37,085 bases of DNA from Natronococcus sp. A-GB7. Its GTDB lineage: Archaea > Halobacteriota > Halobacteria > Halobacteriales > Natrialbaceae. The notes under the pieces are model-generated. The model was not told the origin of the DNA, ran no database searches, and saw only the letters and a program-made list of their open reading frames with translations. The first letter of the stretch is position 1. The number at the start of each line of letters is the position of its first letter. Made by a program: the position numbers and the translations under genes. The stretch is taken from assembly GCF_029688865.1 (NCBI RefSeq), contig NZ_JARUKV010000035.1, forward strand, positions 1 to 37,085. The letters run 5' to 3'. This document shows positions 1 through 8,399 of the stretch, piece after piece.

Positions 1-142
1 TCTTAGATGGTTCCATACTCGAGTTGATGATAGCGATAACGAGATACAGGCACTGCGCAAGGACAGCTCAAGGCTGCAGTCCTTGACTGCTTCACTGGTT
101 CGTTCACTCCTGTCCATCGGTTCATCCGCCTTTAGCTAAGCG

Positions 143-418
143 AATATCATACTTGTCGGCCGACCGATTGACAGCGAAGCGGCCGAGGAGTGGGAATTTG
201 TGAACCGCACCGCAAAGCCGGATGAAGCACTGGATCGGCGATCACTCACCCTCGCCGGGTATATTCAGAGCGATCTACGAGGAGATCGGATCACCGATCG
301 AACGCGGCCTCAAGATTGGAGTGTAGAACGATCGATGGACAGCGCACAGAAGGATGCTGGTCAATTCGCAGAGGACGACCCCAGTCACAGCGAGGGGGAT
401 CGTCAACAAGTTCGATGA
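143..418 (+). pseudogene. Remnant of an enoyl-CoA hydratase (crotonase family) gene
   Basis: Read from 143, the sequence gives LVGRPIDSEAAEEWEFVNR, the typical crotonase stretch that follows the active-site half (GRPI..EA..W.LVN). An in-frame TAA at 137-139 lies just before it, so there is no intact upstream part. Around 235-325 the family-like reading moves to another frame (FRAIYEEIGSPIERGLKIG, then TAG), and it returns to the first frame as VERSMDSAQKDAGQFAEDD, which resembles the usual C-terminal helix. I infer at least two frameshifts and a missing N-terminal two thirds, so the gene is dead. The 142 bases before it hold only a short inverted repeat. The family call rests on recognised motifs, not on an alignment. 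Confidence 0.6.
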
Positions 419-432
419 CGGACTACGAGAGA

Positions 433-1950
433 TTATTTGTGGTTCGCTTCGAAGGCGTGGGCGCTTGAGAGCACCGTCGCGTCGTCGAACCGGTCACCAA
501 TCAACATGAGTCCAACCGGGAGCCCGTCGGTCCGTCCGGCGGGGACCGATATCGCCGGATGGCCAGTCACGTCGAACGGCGACGTGTTGTGGAGCATGTT
601 GAGCGCCCGCTCGATAACCTCAACCCGCGAGAGTGTTTCGTCGACCTCGTGGGCTGTCTGGGGTGTCGTCGGCATCGCGAGGACATCAACGTCCTCGAGC
701 GCGTCGTCGTACTCCGCGGCCAGTTTCCGCCCGAGGTTCTGTGCTTTCGCGTAGTAGTGACCGCGGTACTCGTCCGACATGTACTGTCCGAGGACGAGTG
801 TGAGCTTCAGCGTCGTGAGATAGTCGTCCGCGTGAGCGCGGCGAGCCCGGCCGAAGGCGTCGGCGAGTTGCGTATCGTAGAAGCCTTTTCCGAACCGTCC
901 GACGCACTCGTCGTCGACCGTCGCGGCGGTCGCCTCGGTCGCGATGGCGTTCCAGAGGGTGTGTCCGTCCAAGTGCATCGGTACTGAGACTTCCCGCACG
1001 GTCGCACCGGCGTCTTCGAATTCGGCGAGCGCGTCACGGACGGTCTCGTCGACGGCCGGTTCGCCCACTTCATGTCCGAATCCCTCTTCGACAACCCCGA
1101 CGGTGACGCCCGTGGGATCCTCGGAAAGTGCCTCAATGTACGGTTCAGTCGGTACTTCGCCCTGCCGGGGATCGAGTCCGTCCGCGCCGGCGATGACGTC
1201 GAGCACGCGTGCGCAGTCCTCGACCGATCGAGCCATCGGCCCGGCGTGATCGAACGATCGTCCGAGTCCGGCGATTCCGGTGTATGGAACGAGCCCGTGG
1301 GTCGGTTTGTGACCGACGATCCCGCTCCACGACGCCGGAATACGGATGGATCCACCCTGATCACCGCCGATGGCGACATCGACGTCGCCGTTACCGACGG
1401 CCGCACCAGACCCAGACGAGGAGCCGCCCGCAACGTAGTCGGGATCGACCGGATTCCGTACGGGACCGGTTGCGGAGAGGCCGCCGCTCCCCGAAAAGGC
1501 CATGTCCTCCATATTCAGCTTCCCAGTGATTGTTGCCCCGGCGTCGAGCAACCGGGTGACAATCGTGGCGTCGGTCGACGGTACGTATCCCTCGAAAAGT
1601 TTCGAACCGAGCGTCAGTTCGACGCCAGCGACGTTGACGTTGTCCTTGACCCCGACCTCGTATTCCGCAAGCGGGCCGTCGTCAGCACCCTTCACCTCAC
1701 ACTTCGTGACGAAGGCATTGAGTGGATCCTCGTCGAGACCCGGTTTGTGTCCAGGGTCACGATCGGTGTACTCGACACTCGGCCGATAGTCGGGGAGTTC
1801 GTCTAGGCGTTCGTAGCCGGCGATCGTTTCCGCGATGACGGCCTCGAAGTCGTCAAGTTCGTCCTCGCTCAGTTCGAGGTGGTGGCGGCGCGCGTACGCA
1901 CGGATTTCCTCCCGGGTCGGCGGCTGAACGTTCGGCGGTACTTGTGACAT
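433..1950 (-). CDS. Amidase (amidase signature family)
   Basis: This 505-residue protein is an amidase-signature hydrolase that would cleave a carboxamide to acid and ammonia in the cytoplasm; the substrate is unknown. The Ser-cisSer-Lys triad is visible: Lys102 in GVKDNVNVAG, the cis-Ser at about 178 in AGGSSSGSGAAV, and nucleophile Ser201 in GGDQGGSIRIPAS. Residues 1-60 form the helical N-terminal extension common in nitrile-linked and acetamidase-like members. Length is normal for the family. It lacks the GatB/GatC partners expected of a tRNA amidotransferase GatA, so a catabolic amidase is the better reading. It lies 134 bases downstream of the MBL-fold gene on the same strand and may be cotranscribed with it. 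The start is the first Met, followed by SQVPPN. Confidence 0.9.
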   Translation of the reverse strand: MSQVPPNVQPPTREEIRAYARRHHLELSEDELDDFEAVIAETIAGYERLDELPDYRPSVEYTDRDPGHKPGLDEDPLNAFVTKCEVKGADDGPLAEYEVGVKDNVNVAGVELTLGSKLFEGYVPSTDATIVTRLLDAGATITGKLNMEDMAFSGSGGLSATGPVRNPVDPDYVAGGSSSGSGAAVGNGDVDVAIGGDQGGSIRIPASWSGIVGHKPTHGLVPYTGIAGLGRSFDHAGPMARSVEDCARVLDVIAGADGLDPRQGEVPTEPYIEALSEDPTGVTVGVVEEGFGHEVGEPAVDETVRDALAEFEDAGATVREVSVPMHLDGHTLWNAIATEATAATVDDECVGRFGKGFYDTQLADAFGRARRAHADDYLTTLKLTLVLGQYMSDEYRGHYYAKAQNLGRKLAAEYDDALEDVDVLAMPTTPQTAHEVDETLSRVEVIERALNMLHNTSPFDVTGHPAISVPAGRTDGLPVGLMLIGDRFDDATVLSSAHAFEANHK

Positions 1951-2084
1951 TGTACCATGATTGATGATGGCAATGCACTAAAGAATTACCGATAGTTTTG
2001 ACATCGGAGATCCGCATTGACTCGCATACCGCAGCGTATCGCCGACTCGAGCAGCCGACGAATCCGCGCTCCGATTGAAGGCAC

Positions 2085-2978
2085 TCAGATTCGACCATGG
2101 TGTCTGAGGTATCCCTCCGTGAGGAGTCGCGCGAAGAACGACTCGACGGTCAGATCGTACGGCGGCGAGAGGTCGAGCAACTCGTCGGCGACCCGTTGCT
2201 TGGTCTCCTCGAGCGAGCGGGTTGTCTCGTGGTACTCGAGGATCCGCTCGTTGTATCGGCGAAGTTCGGTCCGCGCCGTCTCGAATGCCTCGTCCGGATC
2301 GGCGGGCCACTCGCCGAAATGGGGAAAGACGATCTGGTCGGGCTCGAGGGCCTCGAGTCGATCAATGGCGACTCTGATCGCATCGACGTCGAAGTTTGGG
2401 AGCGTGGCCGGCGGTAGCCACTCGTCGGCGTCCGCGAGGAAGAGACCGAGACATTCGGCGGCGAACAACAGCTCTCGCTCGGGGTTCCAGACCGCGAAGT
2501 GGTCAGGAGAGTGGCCCGGCGCATAGATTAGTTCGAGGCTATTCGAGCCGATATCAATCGTCATCCCCTCGTCCGGGACGCCGACGACGTTCGATTCTGA
2601 GACCGGACCCTGCTCGCCCATCGACTCGAAGTGATCGCCCATCGCCCGCCTGCTGCTCTCGATGAGCCCGCTTGGATCGACGAGGTGCGGTGCGGTCGAT
2701 TCATGAATGTAGACGTTGAGGTCAGGGGCAACGTCGGTGAGATCGCTCGCGGCGCCCGTGTGATCGATGTGGATGTGTGAGAGGACGAGGTTCGAGAGAT
2801 TCGATGGGTCAACACCGCAGTCTTGGATCCCATCGACGATCGTCTCTGAGGCAGCGGCGATCCCGCCGTCGACGAGCGTCGGTTCCTCATCGTCGAACAG
2901 GTAAACCGACGCGACCGATGCGTCGAACATGTCGATATCGATTCCATAGACTCCGTCGGTGACGGTGAACGTAGTCAT
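2085..2978 (-). CDS. Metallo-beta-lactamase-fold hydrolase
   Basis: This is a 297-residue MBL-fold protein, probably a Zn-dependent thioester or ester hydrolase of the glyoxalase II-like branch. The HxHxDH motif is at 68-73 (SHIHIDHTG); further likely ligands are His155 (APGHSPDH) and His220 (FPHFGEW). The bridging-Asp position appears as Glu175 (LFAAECLG). I chose the ATG at 2978, beginning MTTFTVTDGVYGI, because the open frame upstream of it (to 3080) reads like non-coding sequence. The gene diverges from the epoxide hydrolase gene, and the space between them probably carries both promoters. The true substrate cannot be told; beta-oxidation neighbours make a CoA thioester plausible. Confidence 0.85.
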   Translation of the reverse strand: MTTFTVTDGVYGIDIDMFDASVASVYLFDDEEPTLVDGGIAAASETIVDGIQDCGVDPSNLSNLVLSHIHIDHTGAASDLTDVAPDLNVYIHESTAPHLVDPSGLIESSRRAMGDHFESMGEQGPVSESNVVGVPDEGMTIDIGSNSLELIYAPGHSPDHFAVWNPERELLFAAECLGLFLADADEWLPPATLPNFDVDAIRVAIDRLEALEPDQIVFPHFGEWPADPDEAFETARTELRRYNERILEYHETTRSLEETKQRVADELLDLSPPYDLTVESFFARLLTEGYLRHHGRI

Positions 2979-3204
2979 GGAAACACCTGCTCTGTCGAGT
3001 AACAAATCCGTTTCGAGGCCGTCGATACCTCTGAGAACTGGTACGCGCACACTGTTGCTCGGTGTCGTGGATTGGCTCACCAGTCACTCGACGTCTCCAC
3101 GAATAAACTTAGTGTTGTCTGGTCTCGTAAAACAGACCAGGAACTATGATCTGCGAGGTAACGACTGACGGAACGCCGCTTCGTATCGGAGACAGGTGCC
3201 CCTG

Positions 3205-4356
3205 ATGACAGACAAATCGATCGAACCGTTCAAAGTCGACATCGATCGGGCTGAGATTGATGACCTCCGAGAGCGGCTCGTCGACGCGCGATGGCCCGAC
3301 CAGCCGCCGAACTCGGGATGGGAATACGGAACGAATCGAGACTACCTCCGGGACCTGTGTGCGTACTGGCAAACGGGGTACGACTGGGCGGGCTTCGAGG
3401 AACGATTCAACGAATTCGATCAGTACACGACGACGATCAACGGCCAACGAATCCACTTCTACCACGTGCGCTCGCCGGAGTCATCGGCCATTCCGCTGCT
3501 CATGCCCCACGGCTGGCCCGGATCTGTCGCGGAGTTCCTCGAGGTCCTCGGCCCACTCAGCGACCCCGCCGCTCATGGCGGCGATCCGGGCGACGCGTTT
3601 CACGTAGTCGCTCCCTCGTTACCGGGCTACGGGTTCTCCGGACCGACCGGCGAGCGGGGCTACGACGTCGAGGAGATAGCATCCGTCTTCGATCGACTAC
3701 TAGACCGCCTCGGATACGACGATTACGTCGTTCAGGGCGGCGACTGGGGCGCGTTGATCGCCGCGGTCCTCGGGGCGACCTACCCGGACCGAGTCGACGC
3801 AATCCACGCGAATATGCTGTTCGCGGCCCCATCCAGACTGGATGAACCGATGGGAATGTTAGATGAGGGGGAGATGGACGCCTACCGAGAGACGAGCGAG
3901 TTCTACGAGACCGGGTTCGGCTACCACGAGATCCAGTCGACAAGACCCCAAACCCTTGCCTACGGACTCACCGACTCTCCGGTGGGGCTCGCCGGCTGGA
4001 TCGTCGAGAAGTTCCGGGCATGGAGCGACAGCGACGACGTCGACACGGCTTTCGGTCGAGATCGGCTGCTCGACAACATTAGCGTCTACTGGCTCACCGA
4101 AACGATCAACTCCTCGATGCGGCTGTACTACGAGACCGATGTCGAGCAGACGGTCCCTGACTCCGTCGACGTGCCCACGGGTCACGCTCGCTATCCTGCA
4201 GAAATCATCAAGACGCCCCGCAGCTGGGCCGAAGAGATCTACGACATCGCCCGCTGGAACGAAATGTCCGAAGGGGGCCACTTCGCGGCGATGGAGGTCC
4301 CCGACCTGTTCGTTGAGGAGGTCCGCTCGTTCTTCCGAGAGGTCGACGTCCGCTGA
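3205..4356 (+). CDS. Epoxide hydrolase (EHN plus alpha/beta-hydrolase domains)
   Basis: The 383-residue protein starts with the epoxide hydrolase N-terminal domain (FKVDIDRAEIDDLRERL, residues 9-25) and continues into an alpha/beta-hydrolase core. The HGWPGS oxyanion loop is at 102-107, the nucleophile Asp180 is in QGGDWGAL, and the catalytic His359 is in SEGGHFAAME near the C-terminus. These match the microsomal or juvenile-hormone epoxide hydrolase class, which opens an epoxide with water to a vicinal diol. The protein has no signal or anchor, so it is cytoplasmic. A GTG lies three codons upstream (3196), but the ATG at 3205 (MTDKSIEPF) is the more natural start. The substrate is unknown; a lipid or alkene epoxide feeding the neighbouring acyl-CoA genes is an inference. 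It converges on the MaoC gene. Confidence 0.9.
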   Translation: MTDKSIEPFKVDIDRAEIDDLRERLVDARWPDQPPNSGWEYGTNRDYLRDLCAYWQTGYDWAGFEERFNEFDQYTTTINGQRIHFYHVRSPESSAIPLLMPHGWPGSVAEFLEVLGPLSDPAAHGGDPGDAFHVVAPSLPGYGFSGPTGERGYDVEEIASVFDRLLDRLGYDDYVVQGGDWGALIAAVLGATYPDRVDAIHANMLFAAPSRLDEPMGMLDEGEMDAYRETSEFYETGFGYHEIQSTRPQTLAYGLTDSPVGLAGWIVEKFRAWSDSDDVDTAFGRDRLLDNISVYWLTETINSSMRLYYETDVEQTVPDSVDVPTGHARYPAEIIKTPRSWAEEIYDIARWNEMSEGGHFAAMEVPDLFVEEVRSFFREVDVR

Positions 4357-4431
4357 GGAGGAGTATCGGCTGACAGCCGCTAGGGGCGCCCGTGCTGACG
4401 ATCGCTGCGGGGCGATCCGGCACGGTGCCGT

Positions 4432-4911
4432 TCAGGAGCCGAACTCTGTCTGATCGGTTTTGAGTACGAAGAACTTCAGATCACCCTGGAAGACGACAGT
4501 CTCCTCTTGGGTGGCCATTTCCGTCTCGAAGACCACCAATCCCACGTCGTCGCGGCTCTCCAGCGCCTTCGTCTCGGCAACCTCGATATCCACGGAGACC
4601 GTATCACCGATACGGACCGGGTTCGGAAGGTCCATGTAGTTCATGCCAAGAAACGCGTAGGCGGTCCGCTCGAGGATGCCGATTCGCATGACCATCCCGA
4701 TCGCCTGGACGAAGGTCATCGGTCCGTGGACGATCCGGCCGTCAAAGTCGCGTTCCCGCGCGAACTCCTCGTTCGTGTGAAGCTCGTTCCAGTCACTGGT
4801 CGTCGCCGCGTGCATCACGACGTCTGTTTCAGTGATCGTCCGGCCGGGGCTCCGAAATGTCTCTCCTTCCTTGAACTCTTCGAAGTGATGTGGCCTGTAA
4901 CTGTATACCAT
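4432..4911 (-). CDS. MaoC-like (R)-specific enoyl-CoA hydratase
   Basis: The 159-residue protein has a single hot-dog fold of the MaoC dehydratase family. The hydratase-2 motif is visible as TSDWNELHTNEEFA, giving the expected catalytic Asp40 and His45 (consensus D-x-N-P-x-H; here the Pro is Glu). FDGRIVHGPMT follows, as is usual. Such enzymes hydrate trans-2-enoyl-CoA to (R)-3-hydroxyacyl-CoA, or act in related C4/C5 dicarboxylyl-CoA steps such as mesaconyl-CoA hydration. It diverges from an acyl-CoA dehydrogenase gene, so an enoyl-CoA substrate made by that enzyme is a reasonable inference. A TATA-like box lies about 27 bases upstream of the ATG. Confidence 0.87.
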   Translation of the reverse strand: MVYSYRPHHFEEFKEGETFRSPGRTITETDVVMHAATTSDWNELHTNEEFARERDFDGRIVHGPMTFVQAIGMVMRIGILERTAYAFLGMNYMDLPNPVRIGDTVSVDIEVAETKALESRDDVGLVVFETEMATQEETVVFQGDLKFFVLKTDQTEFGS

Positions 4912-4934
4912 ACCGGCTTGTCCCCGACCACTCT

Positions 4935-4946
4935 GATATATCTTTG
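4935..4946 (-). promoter_or_regulatory. TATA-like promoter of the MaoC gene
   Basis: On the minus strand this reads CAAAGATATATC, centred about 27 bases before the ATG at 4911. That spacing would start transcription at or next to the start codon, giving a leaderless message. Confidence 0.5.
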
Positions 4947-5002
4947 TTTGTCCCTATTCACACGCCACGAGAGGATGACGAGGTACCCTCGAGAAGAGGA
5001 AC

Positions 5003-5011
5003 ATCTATAGG
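5003..5011 (+). promoter_or_regulatory. TATA-like promoter of the first acyl-CoA dehydrogenase gene
   Basis: The box ATCTATAGG is centred about 28 bases before the ATG at 5035. It supports that start over the GTG at 5020 and suggests a leaderless transcript. Confidence 0.4.
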
Positions 5012-5034
5012 CGAAACGGGTGAATACGTCTAGC

Positions 5035-6177
5035 ATGGATTTCCGCTTCACCGACGAACAGCGACAGATAGTCGAGATGGTTACAGAGTTCGTCGACGAG
5101 GAAGTAGTTCCGATCGCCGACGAAATCGACAAAAACGACGAGTTTCCCCGAGAACTGGTCAACGAACTCGCTGAACTCGGGCTGATGGGGATGCCGTTTC
5201 CCGAGGAATACGGCGGTGCCGGCCTCGACTATCACGCCTATCCAGCGGCACTCGAGGAGATATCCCGCGGATCGGGTGGCCTTGGGACAATCGTCGCAGC
5301 CCACATCTCGCTGGCAGGTAACATGGTCTACCAGTTCGGGAATGAGTCCCAATGTGAAGAGTTCCTCACGCCGCTGGCCGAGGGGAAAGACATCGGTGCG
5401 TTCGCACTCTCAGAGGCGGGAGCGGGCAGCGACGTACCGGCCATGGAGACGATCGCAGAGAAAGACGGCGACGGTTACCGTATTAATGGCGGGAAGCTGT
5501 GGATCTCGAACGGTTCGGTCGCCGACACGGTGACGCTGTTCGCCAAGACCGATCTCGAGGCGGAGAGCAAGGGCATTTCGTCATTCATTGTCCGGCCCGA
5601 GGAGGACGACGGCTTCATCGTCGAAGGCACGGAGGAGAAACTCGGCGACAAGGGCTGTCCGACCGCCGAACTGCGGTTCGATGACCTATGGATTCCCGAG
5701 GACCGACTGCTCGGCGACGAGGGCGACGGCTTCGTCCAGGCGCTGAAGACGCTCAACGGCGGCCGGATCACTATCGCCGCCCGCTCGATCGGGATCGCGC
5801 AGGCGGCCCTCGACGAGGCGACGAGATACAGCCAGGACCGCGAGCAGTTCGATCAGCCAATCTCAGACTTCCAAGCGATCCAGCACAAACTGGCCGACAT
5901 GGACACGAAGACCCGCGCCGCGCGGTTGCTCATGCACGACGCCGCCGATAGGAAGATCCGCGGCGAGAACTTCGTCAAGGAGGCCGCACAGGCGAAGCTG
6001 TACGCTAGCGAGGTGAGCCGTGAGGTCGCCAACGAGGGAATCCAGATTCACGGCGGCTACGGTTACACCAAGGACTTCCCGGCCGAACGGTTCTACCGGG
6101 ACGCGAAACTCAACGAGATCTACGAAGGGACCAGCGAAGTTCTTCGAAATACGATCGCTCGAGAACTACTGAACTGA
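5035..6177 (+). CDS. Acyl-CoA dehydrogenase
   Basis: This 380-residue flavoprotein oxidises an acyl-CoA to the trans-2-enoyl-CoA, passing electrons to an electron-transfer flavoprotein. The N-terminal helical domain ([16 protein letters not shown]) leads to the substrate/FAD motif [13 protein letters not shown] at 121-133. The second signature, [19 protein letters not shown], is near 271-289, and the catalytic base Glu364 is in [11 protein letters not shown]. Length is normal. I start at the ATG at 5035, not the GTG at 5020, because MDFxxTxEQ is the classical ACAD beginning. It diverges from MaoC and converges on meaB, in a set devoted to acyl-CoA breakdown. Short-chain or branched substrates are likely from context but are not proved by sequence. 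Confidence 0.93.
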   Translation: MDFRFTDEQRQIVEMVTEFVDEEVVPIADEIDKNDEFPRELVNELAELGLMGMPFPEEYGGAGLDYHAYPAALEEISRGSGGLGTIVAAHISLAGNMVYQFGNESQCEEFLTPLAEGKDIGAFALSEAGAGSDVPAMETIAEKDGDGYRINGGKLWISNGSVADTVTLFAKTDLEAESKGISSFIVRPEEDDGFIVEGTEEKLGDKGCPTAELRFDDLWIPEDRLLGDEGDGFVQALKTLNGGRITIAARSIGIAQAALDEATRYSQDREQFDQPISDFQAIQHKLADMDTKTRAARLLMHDAADRKIRGENFVKEAAQAKLYASEVSREVANEGIQIHGGYGYTKDFPAERFYRDAKLNEIYEGTSEVLRNTIARELLN

Positions 6178-6201
6178 GCAAGCGGTTCGAGGCGCCGAAC
6201 C

Positions 6202-7272
6202 TCACTCTTCGTCGACACGGAGTTCTCCGACGCAGTTCTCGACCGGTTCCAGCAGGTCGCCAGCGATCGAGTAGGGATCGGTTTCCCCCCGTCGGACCGA
6301 TTCGGCGAGGTCATCGATGCCGCCGGCCGCCTCGAGTTCGGCCTCGAGCATGGCGTGAACGTCCTCGCGTAACAGGGTTCGGATCTCCTCAGCGTAGCGC
6401 TGACGGACCTGTGCGGCGCGTTCGTCGGAGTCGACGAGGTACTCACGGTGGGACTCGAACTCGGCGAGTAGTTCCTCGACACCCTCACTGCGCGTGGCGA
6501 CCGTCTCGACGATAGGTGTCGTCCATCCTGTGGCTCTGTCCTCGTTGTCTCCCGGTTCCCAATCGTCGTGGGCGTCGATGACTTCTTGGCTGTGGTGATT
6601 GCCGCCACCGCTGCTGTAGCCATCGCCAGAATCGAGCAGGATCATGTCCCGGAGCTCTTGGACGGTCCGATCGGTGCCGTCGCGGTCGGCCTTGTTAACG
6701 ACGAAGACGTCCGCGATTTCGAGGATCCCTGCCTTCAGCGTCTGGATATCATCACCAGATCCCGGCGGGACGAGGACGGCGACGGTGTCGGCGGTACGGA
6801 CGATGTCGATCTCGTTCTGTCCGGCGCCGACCGTTTCGATGATGATCTTATCCTTGCCGAAAGCGTCCATCGCCTTGACGGCGTCTGCCGTCGCAGTCGA
6901 CAGCCCGCCGAGGGTCCCGCGGGCGCTCATCGAGCGGACGAAGACGTCCATATCGCCGACGGTGGATGCCATTCGAATCCGGTCGCCCAGAACGGCTCCA
7001 CCCGTAAAGGGGGAGGAGGGGTCGATCGCAATGACCCCGACGGTCTCGCCGGGCTCGCGGTAAGTCTCGGCGAGTTTATCGACTAGCGTTGACTTCCCCG
7101 CACCCGGACTCCCCGTGATGCCGATTACATCTGCCTCACCGGTGTGGGCGTACAGCTCCGAGACGAGATCCCGGTAGCCCGGCGACCGGTTTTCGATCTT
7201 CGAGATCACTCGAGCCAGCGCGCGGTGTTCGCCCGCAAGTAGCGACTCGAACAGTTCCCTGTTGGATTTCAT
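6202..7272 (-). CDS. meaB: MeaB/ArgK-type G3E GTPase chaperone of methylmalonyl-CoA mutase
   Basis: The 356-residue P-loop GTPase carries Walker A GSPGAGKS (54-61), the Mg/switch region DPSSPFTGGAVLGDRIRM (84-101), IETVGAGQNE (145-154) and the guanine-specificity motif NKAD (193-196). These define the MeaB/ArgK family, which gates cofactor B12 loading and protects methylmalonyl-CoA mutase; the old name LAO/AO transport ATPase is misleading. Relative to bacterial MeaB it has a Gly/Asp/Glu-rich insertion after about residue 215 (GDGYSSGGGNHHS and following), probably a haloadaptive loop. Its start overlaps the stop of the B12-subunit gene by 4 bases, so the two are translationally coupled, which fits a shared role. 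Confidence 0.95.
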   Translation of the reverse strand: MKSNRELFESLLAGEHRALARVISKIENRSPGYRDLVSELYAHTGEADVIGITGSPGAGKSTLVDKLAETYREPGETVGVIAIDPSSPFTGGAVLGDRIRMASTVGDMDVFVRSMSARGTLGGLSTATADAVKAMDAFGKDKIIIETVGAGQNEIDIVRTADTVAVLVPPGSGDDIQTLKAGILEIADVFVVNKADRDGTDRTVQELRDMILLDSGDGYSSGGGNHHSQEVIDAHDDWEPGDNEDRATGWTTPIVETVATRSEGVEELLAEFESHREYLVDSDERAAQVRQRYAEEIRTLLREDVHAMLEAELEAAGGIDDLAESVRRGETDPYSIAGDLLEPVENCVGELRVDEE

Positions 7273-7685
7273 CGCTCGGGGGTGTTTTCGCGGACGAATT
7301 CGATCGTCTCTTCGATCGACGTTCCGGGACCAAAGATTGCTGACACGCCCTCATCTTTGAGCGGTTGGCGGTCCTCCTCGGGAATCACGCCGCCGACGAG
7401 GACGAGCGTGTCCTCTTTCGCCCCGTACTCCTCGAGTCCGTCCATGATTTTCGGGACGAGCGTATCGTGGGCTCCCGAGAGGATGGAGATACCAAGGACG
7501 TCGACGTCCTCCTGGACGGCCGCCTGAACGATTTCGTCCGGTCCCTTGTGCAGTCCGGAGTAGATGACTTCGAAGCCAGCGTCGCGGAAGGCACGCGCGA
7601 TTACGTGGGCCCCGCGGTCGTGACCGTCGAGTCCGACTTTCGCAACCATACACCGGACACTTTGCTGATCGCTGCCAGCACTCAT
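7269..7685 (-). CDS. mcmB: Methylmalonyl-CoA mutase, B12-binding small subunit
   Basis: This 138-residue protein is a stand-alone cobalamin-binding domain. The base-off/His-on motif DxHxxG is at 20-25 (LDGHDRG), so His22 should be the lower cobalt ligand. SILSGAH and LVGGVIPEED follow as the usual S-x-L and GG cobalamin contacts. In archaea the mutase is often split, with this domain separate from the TIM-barrel subunit, which here lies at 8400-10100. It is the first gene of an operon with meaB (4-base overlap). It catalyses, with the large subunit, (R)-methylmalonyl-CoA to succinyl-CoA, the entry of propionyl units into the TCA cycle. Confidence 0.95.
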   Translation of the reverse strand: MSAGSDQQSVRCMVAKVGLDGHDRGAHVIARAFRDAGFEVIYSGLHKGPDEIVQAAVQEDVDVLGISILSGAHDTLVPKIMDGLEEYGAKEDTLVLVGGVIPEEDRQPLKDEGVSAIFGPGTSIEETIEFVRENTPER

Positions 7686-7805
7686 GCCTCTGCGTTTTAC
7701 GTATTCCCGTATGGTTCTATCGAAACGTTGGATGATGATCGGTCTCGTTTCAGCAGTGAAAGTTGAGTTGGATCGTTCCCGAAGAGGGCCTTTCGAATCA
7801 GAGGA

Positions 7806-7817
7806 AAAGATTAATTC
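7806..7817 (+). promoter_or_regulatory. TATA-like promoter of the GNAT gene
   Basis: AAAAGATTAATTC-like sequence is centred about 26 bases before the ATG at 7839, the spacing of a leaderless archaeal promoter. Confidence 0.45.
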
Positions 7818-7838
7818 ACCGAGTGTGCTTGGTATTGT

Positions 7839-8363
7839 ATGGCAATGCGCGAAGCAACCGTCGACGATATCGAGGCAATTCAGGACGTGGCACAGCAGTC
7901 ATGGACGCAGGACTATCCGGAAATTCTGAGCCGAGAGTCGTTGCAAGAGGGACTCGACGACTGGTACTCCGAGGAGCGGGTCCGAGATTCTATCGTCTGG
8001 GCGCGCGCACTCATGCTGGTCGTCGAGCGAGACAACAAAATAGTCGGATTCGCACACGGCGTCTGGGACAATAACACCGATGTGGGGAACATCCTCCGCG
8101 TGTACGTCGCCCCGGACGCCCGCGGCGAGGGAATCGGTGGCCGACTGCTCGAAGAGACCTGCCACGCCCTCTTCGAGCAGGGCGTCGAGCAGATCAGAGC
8201 GATGGTGCTCGACGCGAACGAACTCGGTAAGAGCTTCTACGGCGCGTTCGGCTTCGAGAGAGACGATGTTGAGGACATTTCGATCGGAGAAGACACCTAT
8301 CAGGAGTGTACGTACGTCCTCGAGCGCGAATCGTACCCGGAGGAGACCGGCAGTCTGGCGTAA
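7839..8363 (+). CDS. GNAT-family N-acetyltransferase
   Basis: The 174-residue protein has the GNAT fold. The N-terminal MREATVDDIEAI is typical of RimI-like members. The acetyl-CoA pyrophosphate loop is RGEGIGGRLLEE (R/Q-x-x-G-x-G/A form, about residues 95-106), and LDANELGKSFYGAFGFE is the usual C-terminal strand-helix. It should move an acetyl group from acetyl-CoA to an amine; the acceptor is unknown and could be a small molecule or a protein such as the neighbouring mutase, though that is only a guess from position. It lies between the two mutase loci on the opposite strand. An ATG three codons in (7845) is an alternative start. Confidence 0.88.
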   Translation: MAMREATVDDIEAIQDVAQQSWTQDYPEILSRESLQEGLDDWYSEERVRDSIVWARALMLVVERDNKIVGFAHGVWDNNTDVGNILRVYVAPDARGEGIGGRLLEETCHALFEQGVEQIRAMVLDANELGKSFYGAFGFERDDVEDISIGEDTYQECTYVLERESYPEETGSLA

Positions 8364-8399
8364 TCAGTTCGAGGTCGTTCAGACACTTTCGATCCCCAA

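Noticed and set aside
58-85. Inverted repeat CAAGGAC...GTCCTTG as a terminator or IS end
   Set aside because: Only 7-base arms with a 14-base loop, with no partner at another site and no T-run.
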